Origin: Glacieibacterium arshaanense
GTDB lineage: Bacteria; Pseudomonadota; Alphaproteobacteria; Sphingomonadales; Sphingomonadaceae
Direction of reading: 5' to 3'
Length of the DNA: 64,000 nucleotides
Assembly: GCF_004681125.1 (NCBI RefSeq)
Contig: NZ_SIHO01000002.1
Location: forward strand, 310,001-374,000
The notes under the pieces were generated by a model that made no database searches, had not been told where the DNA came from, and saw nothing but the letters and a program-made list of their open reading frames with translations. This document shows positions 57,211-64,000 of this stretch, in pieces. How positions within the stretch are numbered: the first letter of the stretch is position 1; each line of letters starts with the position of its first letter. A program made the translations under genes and the position numbers.

Positions 57211-58133
57211 ATTTGTCTCCAATCAAGGACCATCTTCAGGCAATCAGGGTCGGTAAACGCCTGGGGGTAGGCGATCTCGGCCTCTGCGGCAGGGCGGGCG
57301 TGGCTGATCAATCCGTCGAGCCGGAGCGCACCGGTGTCGGTCAGTGCGATGATGGCGGCGGTGTCAGCGGGGGTGAATTCGGCGGCGATGCGCAGGCGCG
57401 CCTCGCGCATAAAGGCCGGCGGAAAGGCAAAAGACAGCCGGTCGTAGAAGCCGGCGAGGACGATCTCTCCGCCCTTGCCAAGCCGCGGGATCAATATGTC
57501 GAGCACGTCAGCCGCACCGCTCGCGTCGCAGATCGTGTGATAATCGCGGCGGTCGTCAGCCTCTGGATCGATCACACTGTAGCCGCTGGCATCGCGCCGC
57601 GCCGGATTGGTCTCCCAGACCGTCGGCGGCGGTGCGCCGCGCGCGACCACGAGCCGAGCCAACAGCCGCCCGAGGATGCCGTGGCCGATAATCAGGTCGG
57701 GTGCGGCGCCGCCGGAAACAGCATGATGCGCGGTCGCCGCGAGCGCGGTCAGGATGCCATCGCGTCCCAGCGATTCGGCAATCGGCACAGCGCGCGCCGC
57801 TGTAATTATCACGGTGCGCGCGGTGCCACCGAACAGGCCGCGCGCCGTCTGGTAGCAGTTCGCGCCGGGCACAAAGACCCATTCACCAATCCGGGCGCGG
57901 GCGTCCGACCCGGCGTCAACAATACGGCCGACCGACTCGTACCCTGGCACCAGCGGGTAGCCCATGCCGGGGAAGTCCGGCATCCGACCGGTCCACAGCA
58001 ATTTTTCGGTGCCTGAGGAAACGCCGCTCCAGTCGATTTCAACGCAGACGTCATCAGCAGTCATCGGGTTGAGCACAAGCGACCGCAACGCGATCCTTTC
58101 CGGCGCTTCGAGTATGACCGCCATTGCGTTCAT
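57207..58133 (-). CDS. bchC: bacteriochlorophyllide a dehydrogenase
   Basis: A 308-residue medium-chain dehydrogenase-like protein. WSGVSSGTEKLLWTGRMPDFPG is the BchC signature (in two overlapping parts), PGYESVGRI follows, and IIGHGILGRLLARL is the nucleotide-binding region. It oxidises the 3-hydroxyethyl to 3-acetyl group. GGGGAATG precedes the ATG. It is first in bchCXYZ-pufBALMC, downstream of two PpsR sites. Confidence 0.95.
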   Translation of the reverse strand: MNAMAVILEAPERIALRSLVLNPMTADDVCVEIDWSGVSSGTEKLLWTGRMPDFPGMGYPLVPGYESVGRIVDAGSDARARIGEWVFVPGANCYQTARGLFGGTARTVIITAARAVPIAESLGRDGILTALAATAHHAVSGGAAPDLIIGHGILGRLLARLVVARGAPPPTVWETNPARRDASGYSVIDPEADDRRDYHTICDASGAADVLDILIPRLGKGGEIVLAGFYDRLSFAFPPAFMREARLRIAAEFTPADTAAIIALTDTGALRLDGLISHARPAAEAEIAYPQAFTDPDCLKMVLDWRQI

Positions 58134-58178
58134 AGGCTCATTCCCCTGCTCGAGGCCCTGCATAAGCCTCATCGCAAG

Positions 58179-58222
58179 TGTAGTTTTATATGGACATGTT
58201 TGAATGTCAAATAGATTGGACA
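58179..58222 (-). promoter_or_regulatory. tandem PpsR operators of the bchC promoter
   Basis: Two perfect TGT-N12-ACA palindromes, TGTAGTTTTATATGGACA (58179-58196) and TGTCAAATAGATTGGACA (58205-58222), are eight bases apart, the classic CrtJ/PpsR arrangement. On the minus strand TTTGACATTC gives a -35 (TTGACA) inside the distal site and TATAAAAC a -10 region inside the proximal site. Bound PpsR would block RNA polymerase at bchC and, through the superoperon, at puf. The crtF stop is only seven bases away. Confidence 0.8.
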
Positions 58223-58228
58223 TTCAGG

Positions 58229-59353
58229 TCAGCAATTCGCGATGATTGCCCTTGTCGTCAGCGGCATCGCCGTGGGGAGAAGGCGTGAACGGGCAAACCC
58301 GGCGGCCTTGAGCATCGTCCGAATCTCTGCCGGGCTGCGCGGCCGCCCTGACCCCATCGCCAGCAGATAAAAGCCGAAATAGGCGTCGCCGGCCGGTTCG
58401 GCGCCTGGTGTCAGCGCCATCGGCTCGGTTATGAACAGTACCCCGCCAGGGGCCAGTGCGGCGCGGATATTGCGCAGCAGCGCCAGTGCCGGCGCATCGT
58501 CATGATCGTGCAGGACGCGCACCAGCGAGATGATATCAAAGCCCTGCGGCAGCGGGTCGGCGAGAAAGTTGCCGCCATACACGCTGGTGCGCGGGGTCAG
58601 TCCCGCCAATTCGAATCGCCCCCGCGCGCGCTCCCCCACCGCCGGCAAATCGAACAGCGCCAGCTCGAGGCCGGGGACGCGCGCTGCCACCGCTTCCAGA
58701 AATGCACCCTCGCCGCCGCCTACATCGAGCAACCGGCGATGCCGGTCAAAGCGGTAGGCGTCGATTGCCTGCGCGGCGATCAGCGGCTGCGACGCCGCCA
58801 TCAGCGCCGAATACGCGGCGACCGCGGCACCATCGCCGGTGCCTGCCGATTCGGCATAGTGCCAAAGTGCCGACAATTGCCCGCCGCCCCCGCCACGGCG
58901 CAAAAGCGCGACCGGATCGGCAAGATCGGCATAGAGCAAGTCGTGATGCGCCACCATTTCGGCGATGCCGCGATTGCCGCGCAGTGCCGCGCCGTCGCTG
59001 CCGAGCACCCACGCCGTTCCCAGCCGCTCGGCCAGCCCCAGCGCGGCCGCGGCGCGCAACAGGCGTTCAGCGCCGGCGACGGGCAGGTCGATTCGCGTCG
59101 CCACCGCATCTGTGCTGGTCGGCCCCTCGGCGAGCACGTCGAGCAGGCCGGTTTTGATGCAGGCGGCAAGGATCTGCGAGTAAGTGAAGCCGGCGACGAG
59201 ATCGAACAATGCTCGCGCCCGGCGCCGCGCGATCGGCCGCGTCAGCGGGAAGCGCGCGGCGAACTGCTGGAAGCGCGGCGATGCGAGCACGGCGTTGCGC
59301 CAGGCGACCCAGCGCCCGCGCCACCCCAATTCTTCGCGGTTGGACGAAATCAT
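58229..59353 (-). CDS. crtF: demethylspheroidene O-methyltransferase
   Basis: A 374-residue SAM-dependent methyltransferase. The SAM motif is LLDVGGGEGAFLEAVA, and ISLVRVLHDHDD and GGVLFITEPMA are family segments; an N-terminal dimerisation region spans about 1-150. It methylates the tertiary hydroxyl of hydroxylated carotenoids in the spheroidene/spirilloxanthin route. It diverges from crtD over a 59-bp gap with a PpsR site, and ends just before the bchC promoter. Confidence 0.93.
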   Translation of the reverse strand: MISSNREELGWRGRWVAWRNAVLASPRFQQFAARFPLTRPIARRRARALFDLVAGFTYSQILAACIKTGLLDVLAEGPTSTDAVATRIDLPVAGAERLLRAAAALGLAERLGTAWVLGSDGAALRGNRGIAEMVAHHDLLYADLADPVALLRRGGGGGQLSALWHYAESAGTGDGAAVAAYSALMAASQPLIAAQAIDAYRFDRHRRLLDVGGGEGAFLEAVAARVPGLELALFDLPAVGERARGRFELAGLTPRTSVYGGNFLADPLPQGFDIISLVRVLHDHDDAPALALLRNIRAALAPGGVLFITEPMALTPGAEPAGDAYFGFYLLAMGSGRPRSPAEIRTMLKAAGFARSRLLPTAMPLTTRAIIANC

Positions 59354-59354
59354 G

Positions 59355-59372
59355 TGTCAAGACGTGTGGACA
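59355..59372. promoter_or_regulatory. PpsR operator between divergent crtF and crtD
   Basis: TGTCAAGACGTGTGGACA is a perfect TGT-N12-ACA palindrome starting two bases upstream of the crtF start and 40 bases before crtD. No second perfect site is visible in the 59-bp gap. One site may serve both promoters; the -10 and -35 boxes here are unclear. Confidence 0.7.
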
Positions 59373-59412
59373 CATGTTAGCGTCACGTCAATTGGCTGGA
59401 GGATGCTGGCGT

Positions 59413-60966
59413 ATGCCAGACGACCGCGTGATCGTTATCGGGGCTGGCGTCGGTGGACTGGTAAGTGCCGCCTGCCTCGCAGCGCGTGGTTGCGACGTGA
59501 CGGTGCTCGAAGCGGCCGGCGGCCCGGGCGGCAAGCTGCGGGCCGTCATGGTCGATGATGCCGCGATCGATGGCGGGCCGACGGTGTTCACAATGCGCGG
59601 GGTGTTCGAGGAGATTTTTGCGGCGTGCGGTGACTCGCTCGATGCGCATGTCACGATGCGGCCCGCGACCACGCTGGCGCGCCATGCCTGGGGTGACGCC
59701 CGGCTCGACCTGTTCGCCGATCCGACCGCCAGCGAAGCGGCAATCGGCGCCTTCGCCGGCGCTGCCGAAGCGCGCGGCTACCGCGCATTTCGGCTTGAAG
59801 CGAAGCGGCTGTTCGACGCGCTCGACCGGCCATTCCTGCGCGATACCAAGGCCGACCCGCTGCGCCTCGGCTGGCGCATGGGCGCCGCCGGCTTTGCGGA
59901 CTATTGCACGCTGCGCCCCTATACCTCGCTATGGCGCGCGCTCGGCGGCTATTTCCGCGATCCGCGGCTGCGCCAGTTGTTCGGTCGCTACGCCACCTAC
60001 TGCGGCTCCTCGCCATTTCAGTGCCCGGCAACGCTGATGCTGATCGCGCATGTCGAAGCCAGCGGCGTGTGGCTGATCGATGGCGGCATGCACCGGCTGG
60101 CGCGGGCGCTCGAGGCGGTGGGACAACGTAACGGCGTGCGCTTCCGCTACGATGCGCCCGTTGACAAAATCCTCATCGAACACGGCCGTGCGGTCGGCGT
60201 GAAGCTGCGCAGCGGCGAACGCATCACTGCTGCTTCGGTTGTGTGCAACGCCGATCCCGCCGCCATCGGCGCAGGCGGCTACGGTGATGCTGCCCGGCGC
60301 GCGACGTCGCCGGTGGCGCCGCACCGTCGCTCGCTCGGCGCGATGGTCTGGACGGCACGTGCCACGGCAACCGGTTTCCCGCTGGCGCGCCACAATGTGT
60401 TCTTTTCGGATGACTATCCGGCAGAGTTCGCCGCGCTTGGCGCCGGACGGCTTGCAAACGCGCCAAGTGTCTATGTCTGCGCGCAGGACCGCGACGCCGC
60501 CGACACTGCGCCCGACGGCCAGGAACGCCTTCAGATCATCGTCAATGCGCCGCCTGTTGGCGACGGCGCCGCCTTCACCCCAGCGGAGATCGACACATGC
60601 AGGTTGCGAATGTTGGACAGCGTTTCGCGGGCGGGGCTTTCGCTCGATCTGGCGCCTTCGATGGTGCTAACGACGCCGCACGACTTCGAGGCGATGTTTC
60701 CCTCGACGGGTGGAGCCCTTTATGGACCGGCCTCGCACGGGTGGGCGGCCTCCTTCCGCCGCCAGGGCAGCCGGACACGGATCCCTGGGCTCTATTGCGC
60801 GGGCGGGAGCACACACCCCGGCGCGGGCGTGCCGATGGCGGCGCTTTCCGGCCAACGAGCCGCCGAATGCCTGCTCAGGGACCGCGCTTCGATGTTGCGG
60901 TCGCGCCCAACGGGTATGCGTGGTGGTATATCGACGCAACCAGCGCCGACGGCGCCCATGGGCTGA
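59413..60966 (+). CDS. crtD: carotenoid 3,4-desaturase CrtD
   Basis: A 517-residue FAD-dependent phytoene-desaturase-like protein. The N-terminus has VIVIGAGVGGLVSAACLAARG and the C-terminus GLYCAGGSTHPGAGVPMAALSG, both diagnostic. Its position with crtC and crtF identifies it as the 3,4-desaturase of methoxy/hydroxy-carotenoids rather than CrtI. The ATG at 59413 has GGAGG ten bases upstream. The last 100 bases overlap crtC in another frame. Confidence 0.92.
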   Translation: MPDDRVIVIGAGVGGLVSAACLAARGCDVTVLEAAGGPGGKLRAVMVDDAAIDGGPTVFTMRGVFEEIFAACGDSLDAHVTMRPATTLARHAWGDARLDLFADPTASEAAIGAFAGAAEARGYRAFRLEAKRLFDALDRPFLRDTKADPLRLGWRMGAAGFADYCTLRPYTSLWRALGGYFRDPRLRQLFGRYATYCGSSPFQCPATLMLIAHVEASGVWLIDGGMHRLARALEAVGQRNGVRFRYDAPVDKILIEHGRAVGVKLRSGERITAASVVCNADPAAIGAGGYGDAARRATSPVAPHRRSLGAMVWTARATATGFPLARHNVFFSDDYPAEFAALGAGRLANAPSVYVCAQDRDAADTAPDGQERLQIIVNAPPVGDGAAFTPAEIDTCRLRMLDSVSRAGLSLDLAPSMVLTTPHDFEAMFPSTGGALYGPASHGWAASFRRQGSRTRIPGLYCAGGSTHPGAGVPMAALSGQRAAECLLRDRASMLRSRPTGMRGGISTQPAPTAPMG

Positions 60967-61799
60967 CGATCATTGCGTTCATCGGCAGCGTTTTTTCGCC
61001 CTACTACAAATGGAGCGGGCGCGGGCATCCGGAGAACCACTGTGCGATCAACGTCGCGTTGACGGGCCCGCGCGGCTCGGCGTGGGCGATGACCGAGCGA
61101 CCTTCGCGGCGCGTCGATCGTGGCGCCGACCATTTCGCCGTCGGCCCCAGTGCTATGCGCTGGGACGGCGATACGCTGGTCATCGATATCGACGAGATTT
61201 CGGCGCCGCTGCCGTACCGGGTGCGCGGGTCGGTGCGCGTGACCCCGGAGATGATCGGTACGACGGCGTTCGCGCTCGATCCTGCCGGACGGCATCGCTG
61301 GCACCCAGTCGCGCCGCGCGCGCATGTCGAAGTGTCGATGACGCATCCAGGCACAAGCTGGCGCGGTGACGGCTATTTCGATTCGAACTTCGGCGATGAG
61401 CCGCTCGAGGACGGCTTCGACGACTGGCACTGGTCGCGCGCGCATCTGAAGAATGATGTCGCGGTGCTCTACGAAGGTCGGCGTCGCGACGGGACACCGT
61501 TCGAACTCGCGCTGCGCTTCGACCGGCAAGGGCGCTGGCATGATGTCATGCAACCGGCGCCCGCCGCACTTCCCCGCACCGGCTGGCTGGTCAAGCGCCG
61601 GACCCGAGCCGATGCTGGGCATGCGCCGCAGGTGATCAAGACCTGGATCGACGCGCCATTTTATGCGCGAACGGCACTATCGACGCGGTTGTTTGGCGAG
61701 AACACGCGGGCGGTCCACGAAAGCCTGTCGCTCGGCCGGTTTCGCTCGCCGGTAGTCCAGTCGATGCTGCCCTACCGGATGCCGCGCGCGCTTTGGTGA
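60867..61799 (+). CDS. crtC: carotenoid 1,2-hydratase CrtC
   Basis: A 310-residue protein. GYAWWYIDATSADGAHGLTI, FIGSVFSPYYKWSGRG and NHCAINVAL near the N-terminus and DWHWSRAHLKNDVAVLYEG later match CrtC. It adds water to the psi end of neurosporene or lycopene. The ATG at 60867 is the earliest start that keeps the conserved N-terminus; the frame is open further upstream but that part is the crtD shadow. The overlap with crtD is 100 bases. Confidence 0.92.
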   Translation: MPAQGPRFDVAVAPNGYAWWYIDATSADGAHGLTIIAFIGSVFSPYYKWSGRGHPENHCAINVALTGPRGSAWAMTERPSRRVDRGADHFAVGPSAMRWDGDTLVIDIDEISAPLPYRVRGSVRVTPEMIGTTAFALDPAGRHRWHPVAPRAHVEVSMTHPGTSWRGDGYFDSNFGDEPLEDGFDDWHWSRAHLKNDVAVLYEGRRRDGTPFELALRFDRQGRWHDVMQPAPAALPRTGWLVKRRTRADAGHAPQVIKTWIDAPFYARTALSTRLFGENTRAVHESLSLGRFRSPVVQSMLPYRMPRALW

Positions 61800-61805
61800 A
61801 GCGGC

Positions 61806-61937
61806 TCAGGGCGCGTCGGGCGGCTTCTTGTCCTTCTTGATCTCGCGGTTGACCGAAATCAGCTGCCAGATGCAAAAGATCAGCACCGGCACACCGCCAA
61901 TCGCCATGTCGAACAGGCTGAGATACTGGTTACTCAT
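61806..61937 (-). CDS. 43-residue single-helix membrane protein coupled to bchO
   Basis: A small protein starting MSNQYLSLFDMAIGG, with one membrane helix at about 12-30 (IGGVPVLIFCIWQLISV) and a basic then Pro-rich tail (NREIKKDKKPPDAP) expected to be cytoplasmic. AGGAGG lies six bases before the ATG, an ideal site, and the ATG overlaps the bchO stop as ATGA. That pair of features and the clean membrane-plus-tail layout make it a real gene. I do not recognise the family. Single-helix proteins of this size often act as assembly or antenna-associated factors; the function here is unknown. Confidence 0.78.
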   Translation of the reverse strand: MSNQYLSLFDMAIGGVPVLIFCIWQLISVNREIKKDKKPPDAP

Positions 61938-62809
61938 CCGCGTCCTCCTACAAACTCCCTGATCGCTTCGACGACCACCTCCGGTTTCTCCTCATGGGCA
62001 AGGTGGCCGAGTCCCACGAGCGCCGTCAACCGCCCATCGCCGACGAGCGCCGCAGCGCTGCGCGCGCTCGAAATGGGGATCGCCGCATCCGCGCTGCCGT
62101 GGACAAGCAGCATCCGCGTCTGCAGTAGCGGCAGGTCGCGCGCTAACGCGTCGAGATCCCAGTTGGCCATCATAGTGATCGCCCCCGCGCAATGGCCCGA
62201 AGTCGCGAACAGGCGTTGATAAAATGCAACGCCCGCGTCATCGATGCGCGACCCCGTGCTGCGCAGCAAAAACTGCGCAGTTTCGCCGCGCGTCCGCGCC
62301 AGACGGGCGAGGAAATGCGGCGCCAGCGGGTTGACGAACAACAGCCGGGCGAGCGACGGAAACAGCTTCGCGCCGAGCCCCGGAAACGGCAGCAGCGCAG
62401 CACTCAGCCCGATGATCGCGTCGGGGGTCGCCTGTCCGTCGAGCACCATGCGACACGCGATTGCCGCACCCGCCGAATGACCGACAATGGCATCCGGCGC
62501 GATCTCCAACCGACGCAGCAGGTTGCCGACCGTCCGCGCCATCGCCGGCATCGACATGCCGTCGGCAGGCCGCCACGAAGTGAAGCCGTGGCCGGGCAGG
62601 TCGACCGCAACCACGGTGAAATGCTCGGCGAGCAACGGCGCCAGCGCGCGCCAGCTGTGCGTCGCGGCGCCGGTGCCATGCAGCAGCAGCAGCGCCGGCC
62701 CCGCCCCCATGACCTGGACATGCCAGCGCAGCCTGCCGGACTCGACGAACCGACTATGCGCGCTGTTCGGCCAGCCTTTGCCTTCGACCGACCAGCGCGG
62801 CGCCGTCAT
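61934..62809 (-). CDS. bchO: Mg chelatase-associated alpha/beta hydrolase BchO
   Basis: A 291-residue alpha/beta hydrolase. LLLLHGTGAATHSWRALAPLL and the nucleophile elbow VGHSAGAAIACRM are visible, with acid and histidine in LVHGSADAAIP and GLGHLAHEEKP. BchO is always next to bchD/bchI but its reaction is unproven; a role in Mg insertion is presumed. The start overlaps the bchD stop (ATGA) and its stop overlaps the small membrane protein. Confidence 0.92.
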   Translation of the reverse strand: MTAPRWSVEGKGWPNSAHSRFVESGRLRWHVQVMGAGPALLLLHGTGAATHSWRALAPLLAEHFTVVAVDLPGHGFTSWRPADGMSMPAMARTVGNLLRRLEIAPDAIVGHSAGAAIACRMVLDGQATPDAIIGLSAALLPFPGLGAKLFPSLARLLFVNPLAPHFLARLARTRGETAQFLLRSTGSRIDDAGVAFYQRLFATSGHCAGAITMMANWDLDALARDLPLLQTRMLLVHGSADAAIPISSARSAAALVGDGRLTALVGLGHLAHEEKPEVVVEAIREFVGGRG

Positions 62810-64000
62810 GCACGCTGCGCCGCACTGACTGCGGCATGCATCGTCGTCGCGTCGGCCCGCGGCAACGGCAGATAGCGCGCGCGCATAGCGGCCGCGAGCG
62901 CCGCGCCCTCGGGACGGGGCCGCGCCGAAATATCGACGAACGCTGCGGCAATTCCGGCGGTGCCGATGGCCTTAGCCGCCTCTTTCGCGTCCGCCTCGGC
63001 GGCGGCGCGAACGCTACCGCCATCGGCGGCGATATTGGCGCGGCCGTCGGTCAATACGACAATGAACGGCGTCTGGCCGCGCGCGCGTGCCGCCTCGGCA
63101 AGCTCGCGCGCGGCGTTGAGCCCCGCCGCCAACGGCGTACCACCACCGCCCGGCAGCTCAGCCAGCGACCGCCGCGCGCGCGCCAGCGACCGCGTCGGCG
63201 GCAGCAGCACCTCGGCCAACGTGCCGCGAAACGCGATCAGCGCCACCTGCGCGCGCTTGACATAGGCCTCGGCAAGCAGCAGTTCGACCGCACCTTTGGC
63301 CTCGGCGAGCCGCGCCAGCGCCGACGATCCGGAAGCGTCGACGGCAAAAATCGTCAACGCCTCGGCGCGCGTCTCGAAGCGGCGGACGCGGAGATCGTCG
63401 CGGCGGACCGCAATGCGTCCGTCAGTGCCGCGCAATTTTTGCCAGGGTGCCGCGGAGCGCAACGTATCGATCAGACTCAGGCGCTGTCCACCGCCGGGCA
63501 TGCCGGCACGTGCCCCCATCGGCCGGCCGCGCACGCCGGACTTTTGGCGCGCACCGGCGCCGCGCACATTGTTTGGCCTCCCGCGCCGGACGGTGCCTGC
63601 GGCTATCCGGGCGAGAACATCCTTGGGCAGCGACGCCAGCGCGGCGGCAAGTACCAAATCCTCGAGCGGCGCTTGCTCGCCATTTTCGTCTTCGCCCGCG
63701 TCGCTGTCCTGCGGTGGCGGGGGCGTCGAGTCGGCCTCCGGCTCTGCCGGTGCCATCGGCAGGCGCGTCGCCCGCGGCGCCAGCACAAGTCGCGCGGCCA
63801 ACAAGACGTCTTCATCGGCGACCGTCGTGCGTCCGGCAAGCCGGGCACTCGCGCGCGCGGCGCGTAGCGCGAACAGCGGCGCACGCGCTGAGTCGATCCC
63901 CAGTGCCGCTGCGGTGGTGGCGAGCGCCGATACTATTTCGTCCGGGGCCTGGACCGCGGGCGTGCCGCCGTAAAATCGCTGTATCGCGAGCAGCGCTTCG
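62806..64000 (-). CDS. bchD: magnesium chelatase subunit D, N-terminus outside window
   Basis: The 397 visible residues are the linker and C-terminal half of BchD; the frame is open to the right edge. LGIDSARAPLFALRAARASA is the helical lid of the AAA region, then an acidic Pro-rich linker (PPPPQDSDAGEDENGE) leads to the VWA domain. The MIDAS motif DASGS is in FAVDASGSSAL, with GGGTPLAAGL and VLTDGRAN further on. BchD holds BchI and BchH together for ATP-driven Mg insertion. bchI is expected upstream, beyond the window. Confidence 0.94.
   Translation of the reverse strand, partial: EALLAIQRFYGGTPAVQAPDEIVSALATTAAALGIDSARAPLFALRAARASARLAGRTTVADEDVLLAARLVLAPRATRLPMAPAEPEADSTPPPPQDSDAGEDENGEQAPLEDLVLAAALASLPKDVLARIAAGTVRRGRPNNVRGAGARQKSGVRGRPMGARAGMPGGGQRLSLIDTLRSAAPWQKLRGTDGRIAVRRDDLRVRRFETRAEALTIFAVDASGSSALARLAEAKGAVELLLAEAYVKRAQVALIAFRGTLAEVLLPPTRSLARARRSLAELPGGGGTPLAAGLNAARELAEAARARGQTPFIVVLTDGRANIAADGGSVRAAAEADAKEAAKAIGTAGIAAAFVDISARPRPEGAALAAAMRARYLPLPRADATTMHAAVSAAQRA

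Noticed and set aside
60597-60866. Earlier in-frame start for crtC
   Set aside because: These 90 residues are the shifted-frame shadow of crtD and do not resemble any CrtC N-terminus.

Overview
This window comes from a GC-rich alphaproteobacterium, most likely an aerobic anoxygenic phototroph of the order Sphingomonadales. That placement is inferred from gene order and protein character. The right two-thirds (about 26.2 kb to past 64 kb) is a nearly uninterrupted photosynthesis gene cluster (PGC). It encodes the reaction centre, LH1 antenna, bacteriochlorophyll pathway, late carotenoid genes and the PpsR/AerR regulators. The left third is ordinary chromosome with two or three unusual proteins.

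Left region (1-25.2 kb): the end of an HWE-type histidine kinase, a secreted alpha/beta hydrolase, an S9 peptidase, an aspartate aminotransferase, a fused PabB-PabC, an unknown tail-anchored protein, a TIR-TPR membrane protein, an amidohydrolase, a 618-bp gene-free stretch with palindromes, and an MBL-fold hydrolase. These are followed by the housekeeping run rpmF-plsX-fabH-ihfA-merR, then a ParA-like ATPase, a MAPEG protein and CinA. A coupled usp-fixL-fixJ oxygen-sensing module comes next, followed by an unrecognised 1482-residue multi-domain membrane protein.

PGC, first part: a lipoprotein cytochrome c (25.3 kb) is followed by the leftward operon bchG-PucC-like transporter-bchP-tspO-small membrane ORF (junctions down to tspO overlap by ATGA) and by leftward aerR-ppsR. 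A rightward operon bchF-N-B-H-L-M-lhaA-puhA-puhB-puhC-orf-acsF-puhE-hemA starts at a PpsR-type operator. It makes chlorophyllide, inserts Mg, closes ring E using O2 (AcsF; no bchE here) and supplies the H subunit and assembly factors.

PGC, second part: a leftward superoperon bchC-X-Y-Z-pufB-A-L-M-C starts at two perfect tandem TGT-N12-ACA palindromes. Divergent crtF and crtD-crtC share another such palindrome. A leftward bchD-bchO-small ORF group reaches the right edge; bchI would lie beyond it. A 43-residue membrane protein coupled to bchO, with a textbook ribosome site, is probably the gene most easily missed here.

Working together: AcsF and FixLJ fit aerobic growth with oxygen sensing. 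PpsR with the B12-motif protein AerR probably controls the bchC, bchF, bchG and crt promoters. I saw no CRISPR array, rRNA, tRNA or insertion sequence.
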